Shown here in pieces: positions 60,211 to 64,000 of a stretch of 64,000 bases of DNA. This stretch comes from Coffea arabica (lineage: Eukaryota > Streptophyta > Magnoliopsida > Gentianales > Rubiaceae): positions 13,772,501-13,836,500 of the forward strand of contig NC_092323.1 in NCBI RefSeq assembly GCF_036785885.1. Reading direction: 5' to 3'. Each line of letters begins with the position of its first letter. Positions within the stretch are counted from its first letter, which is position 1. The position numbers and the translations under genes are program-made. The notes under the pieces are model-generated. The model was not told the DNA's origin. It made no database searches and worked only from the letters and a program-made list of their open reading frames with translations.

Positions 60211-60899
60211 AGCTCTCCTAGAATTGAGTGGATCAGGTGGAAATTGCCTCAAGGGGATCCTGTGGCTTCTCCCAATATTGAAAGGGAATTGAATAGCAAC
60301 TGAATAGGGATGGTAAAGAATCATAATTACTCTACAGAATTAGCAAATGTTTTGATTCTTCCTTTATTCTATACATGTTCATTGTGATTGAGATTAGTTT
60401 ACATTAGTTATCACATCTCGTACATCAAGTTCAGCAATTTTGGCATCCTACCATGGTGGTTATATATCTACTGTATTTTGGTAATCTTTCTACGTACAGT
60501 GTTTTTTTTTTTTTTTTTTTTTTTTTACTAATTCTACTGAATTTTGCATGTTAGGGATCACTAATTACTTGTATGATCAGCTCAAAAATTGTTTCATTTT
60601 ATCACAACGATAGGTGAATTAGCAGAAAATTAAAACGGCTGCTAAGCAAGTGAGATCAACAACTGAAAGACATTATCTTAATTACCAGCCAAATTACACA
60701 GTAACTAACCAGAATATTGCATCTTCAAAAGAAGACATTGACACATGGCATACTAGCTTACAAAGGATTAAAAATAACAAAAAGAAGAAGAAAAAAAGAA
60801 GGAAAGAAAGGTTGGTTCCTTGAACAAACAGCACGGAACTAATTTTCCTTAATATGAATCTCTTGCTAAACATCCATAAATCAGATGGATGCAAATTCT
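60211..60899. other. 3' flank of MIPS
   Basis: Includes a 26-base T-run near 60501-60526. The last part should be the MIPS 3' UTR. No gene recognised. Confidence 0.4.
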
Positions 60900-63724
<2,825 letters not shown>

Positions 63725-64000
63725 CTTTAATTACAACAAATAAACAAATGTCAGACAAACCACGCTAGAATTTCAACAACACTCGTGAGGCAGAGGGAGA
63801 CAGAGCAAGAAAGGCGAAGGAAATAATTGAGCTGAGAAGAAGAAATGGGGAAACAAAAAAAAACCCACAATTTCAGGACTCCAGAAAGGAGTCCTTTTAA
63901 CTGATTTTTCTTCAAATTTTCCTCTCAATCTCTCCCTGCCTTCAACTGAACTCCTAGAACACCGCTCTCTCACTCTCAAGTGTGTGTTGTGTGTGTAATC
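63725..64000 (-). promoter_or_regulatory. MIPS leader region
   Basis: On the minus strand the distal part is rich in CACA and GAGAGA sequence, followed by a CT-rich stretch near the start codon, typical of a plant 5' UTR. Whether a leader intron is present cannot be decided here. The promoter proper lies beyond the window. Confidence 0.5.

Overview
The window is nuclear DNA from a dicot plant, probably an asterid. The evidence is intron-containing plant genes (MIPS, SOSEKI, FLZ zinc finger, Ole e 1-like, G-type lectin receptor kinases), plant retrotransposon lineages (Ty1/copia, a Ty3/gypsy element with a tRNA-Asp primer site, a LINE, tRNA-derived SINEs) and many short inverted-repeat elements in AT-rich spacers. 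The species is not certain. Several repeat types recall coffee-family genomes, but that is only an impression.

Layout. 1-7.8 kb: a lectin receptor-like kinase gene on the minus strand, split by a complete Ty1/copia element (2050-7066) that has two apparently identical 238-bp LTRs and a perfect 5-bp target duplication. The kinase had already lost its catalytic HCD and DFG residues. 7.8-26 kb: a repeat-dense block holding a poly(A) retroposon, a candidate Helitron with a nested solo LTR and a fragment of a LecRK 5' end, a 47-bp tandem repeat amplified together with a Stowaway-like MITE, a 5'-truncated LINE, a non-autonomous gypsy-type element of 5.9 kb and a 1.6-kb AT-rich inverted-repeat element. 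26.1-28.4 kb: an intact, intronless LecRK paralogue on the plus strand whose kinase motifs are canonical. 29.3-30.6 kb: a two-exon Ole e 1-like secreted protein (minus). 37.4-39.3 kb: a four-exon SOSEKI/DUF966 gene (minus). 39.5-52.5 kb: a gene-poor spacer with MITEs and a SINE. 52.6-53.8 kb: a two-exon FLZ zinc-finger gene (plus). 53.8-60.9 kb: spacer with a second SINE. 60.9-63.7 kb: a complete ten-exon inositol-3-phosphate synthase gene (minus), with its leader at the right edge.

The host genes do not form a pathway; they are ordinary plant neighbours. The most informative part is the layered history of the LecRK region. Duplicated sequence gives empty-site comparisons that date the insertions relative to each other: MITE inside a duplicated LecRK 5' flank, LINE inside a Stowaway copy, gypsy-type element inside another Stowaway copy. 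The strangest signal is in the young copia element. It has no recognisable tRNA primer-binding site. Two bases after its 5' LTR lies a 14-nt sequence perfectly complementary to a segment of that same LTR, the arrangement expected of a self-priming retrotransposon.
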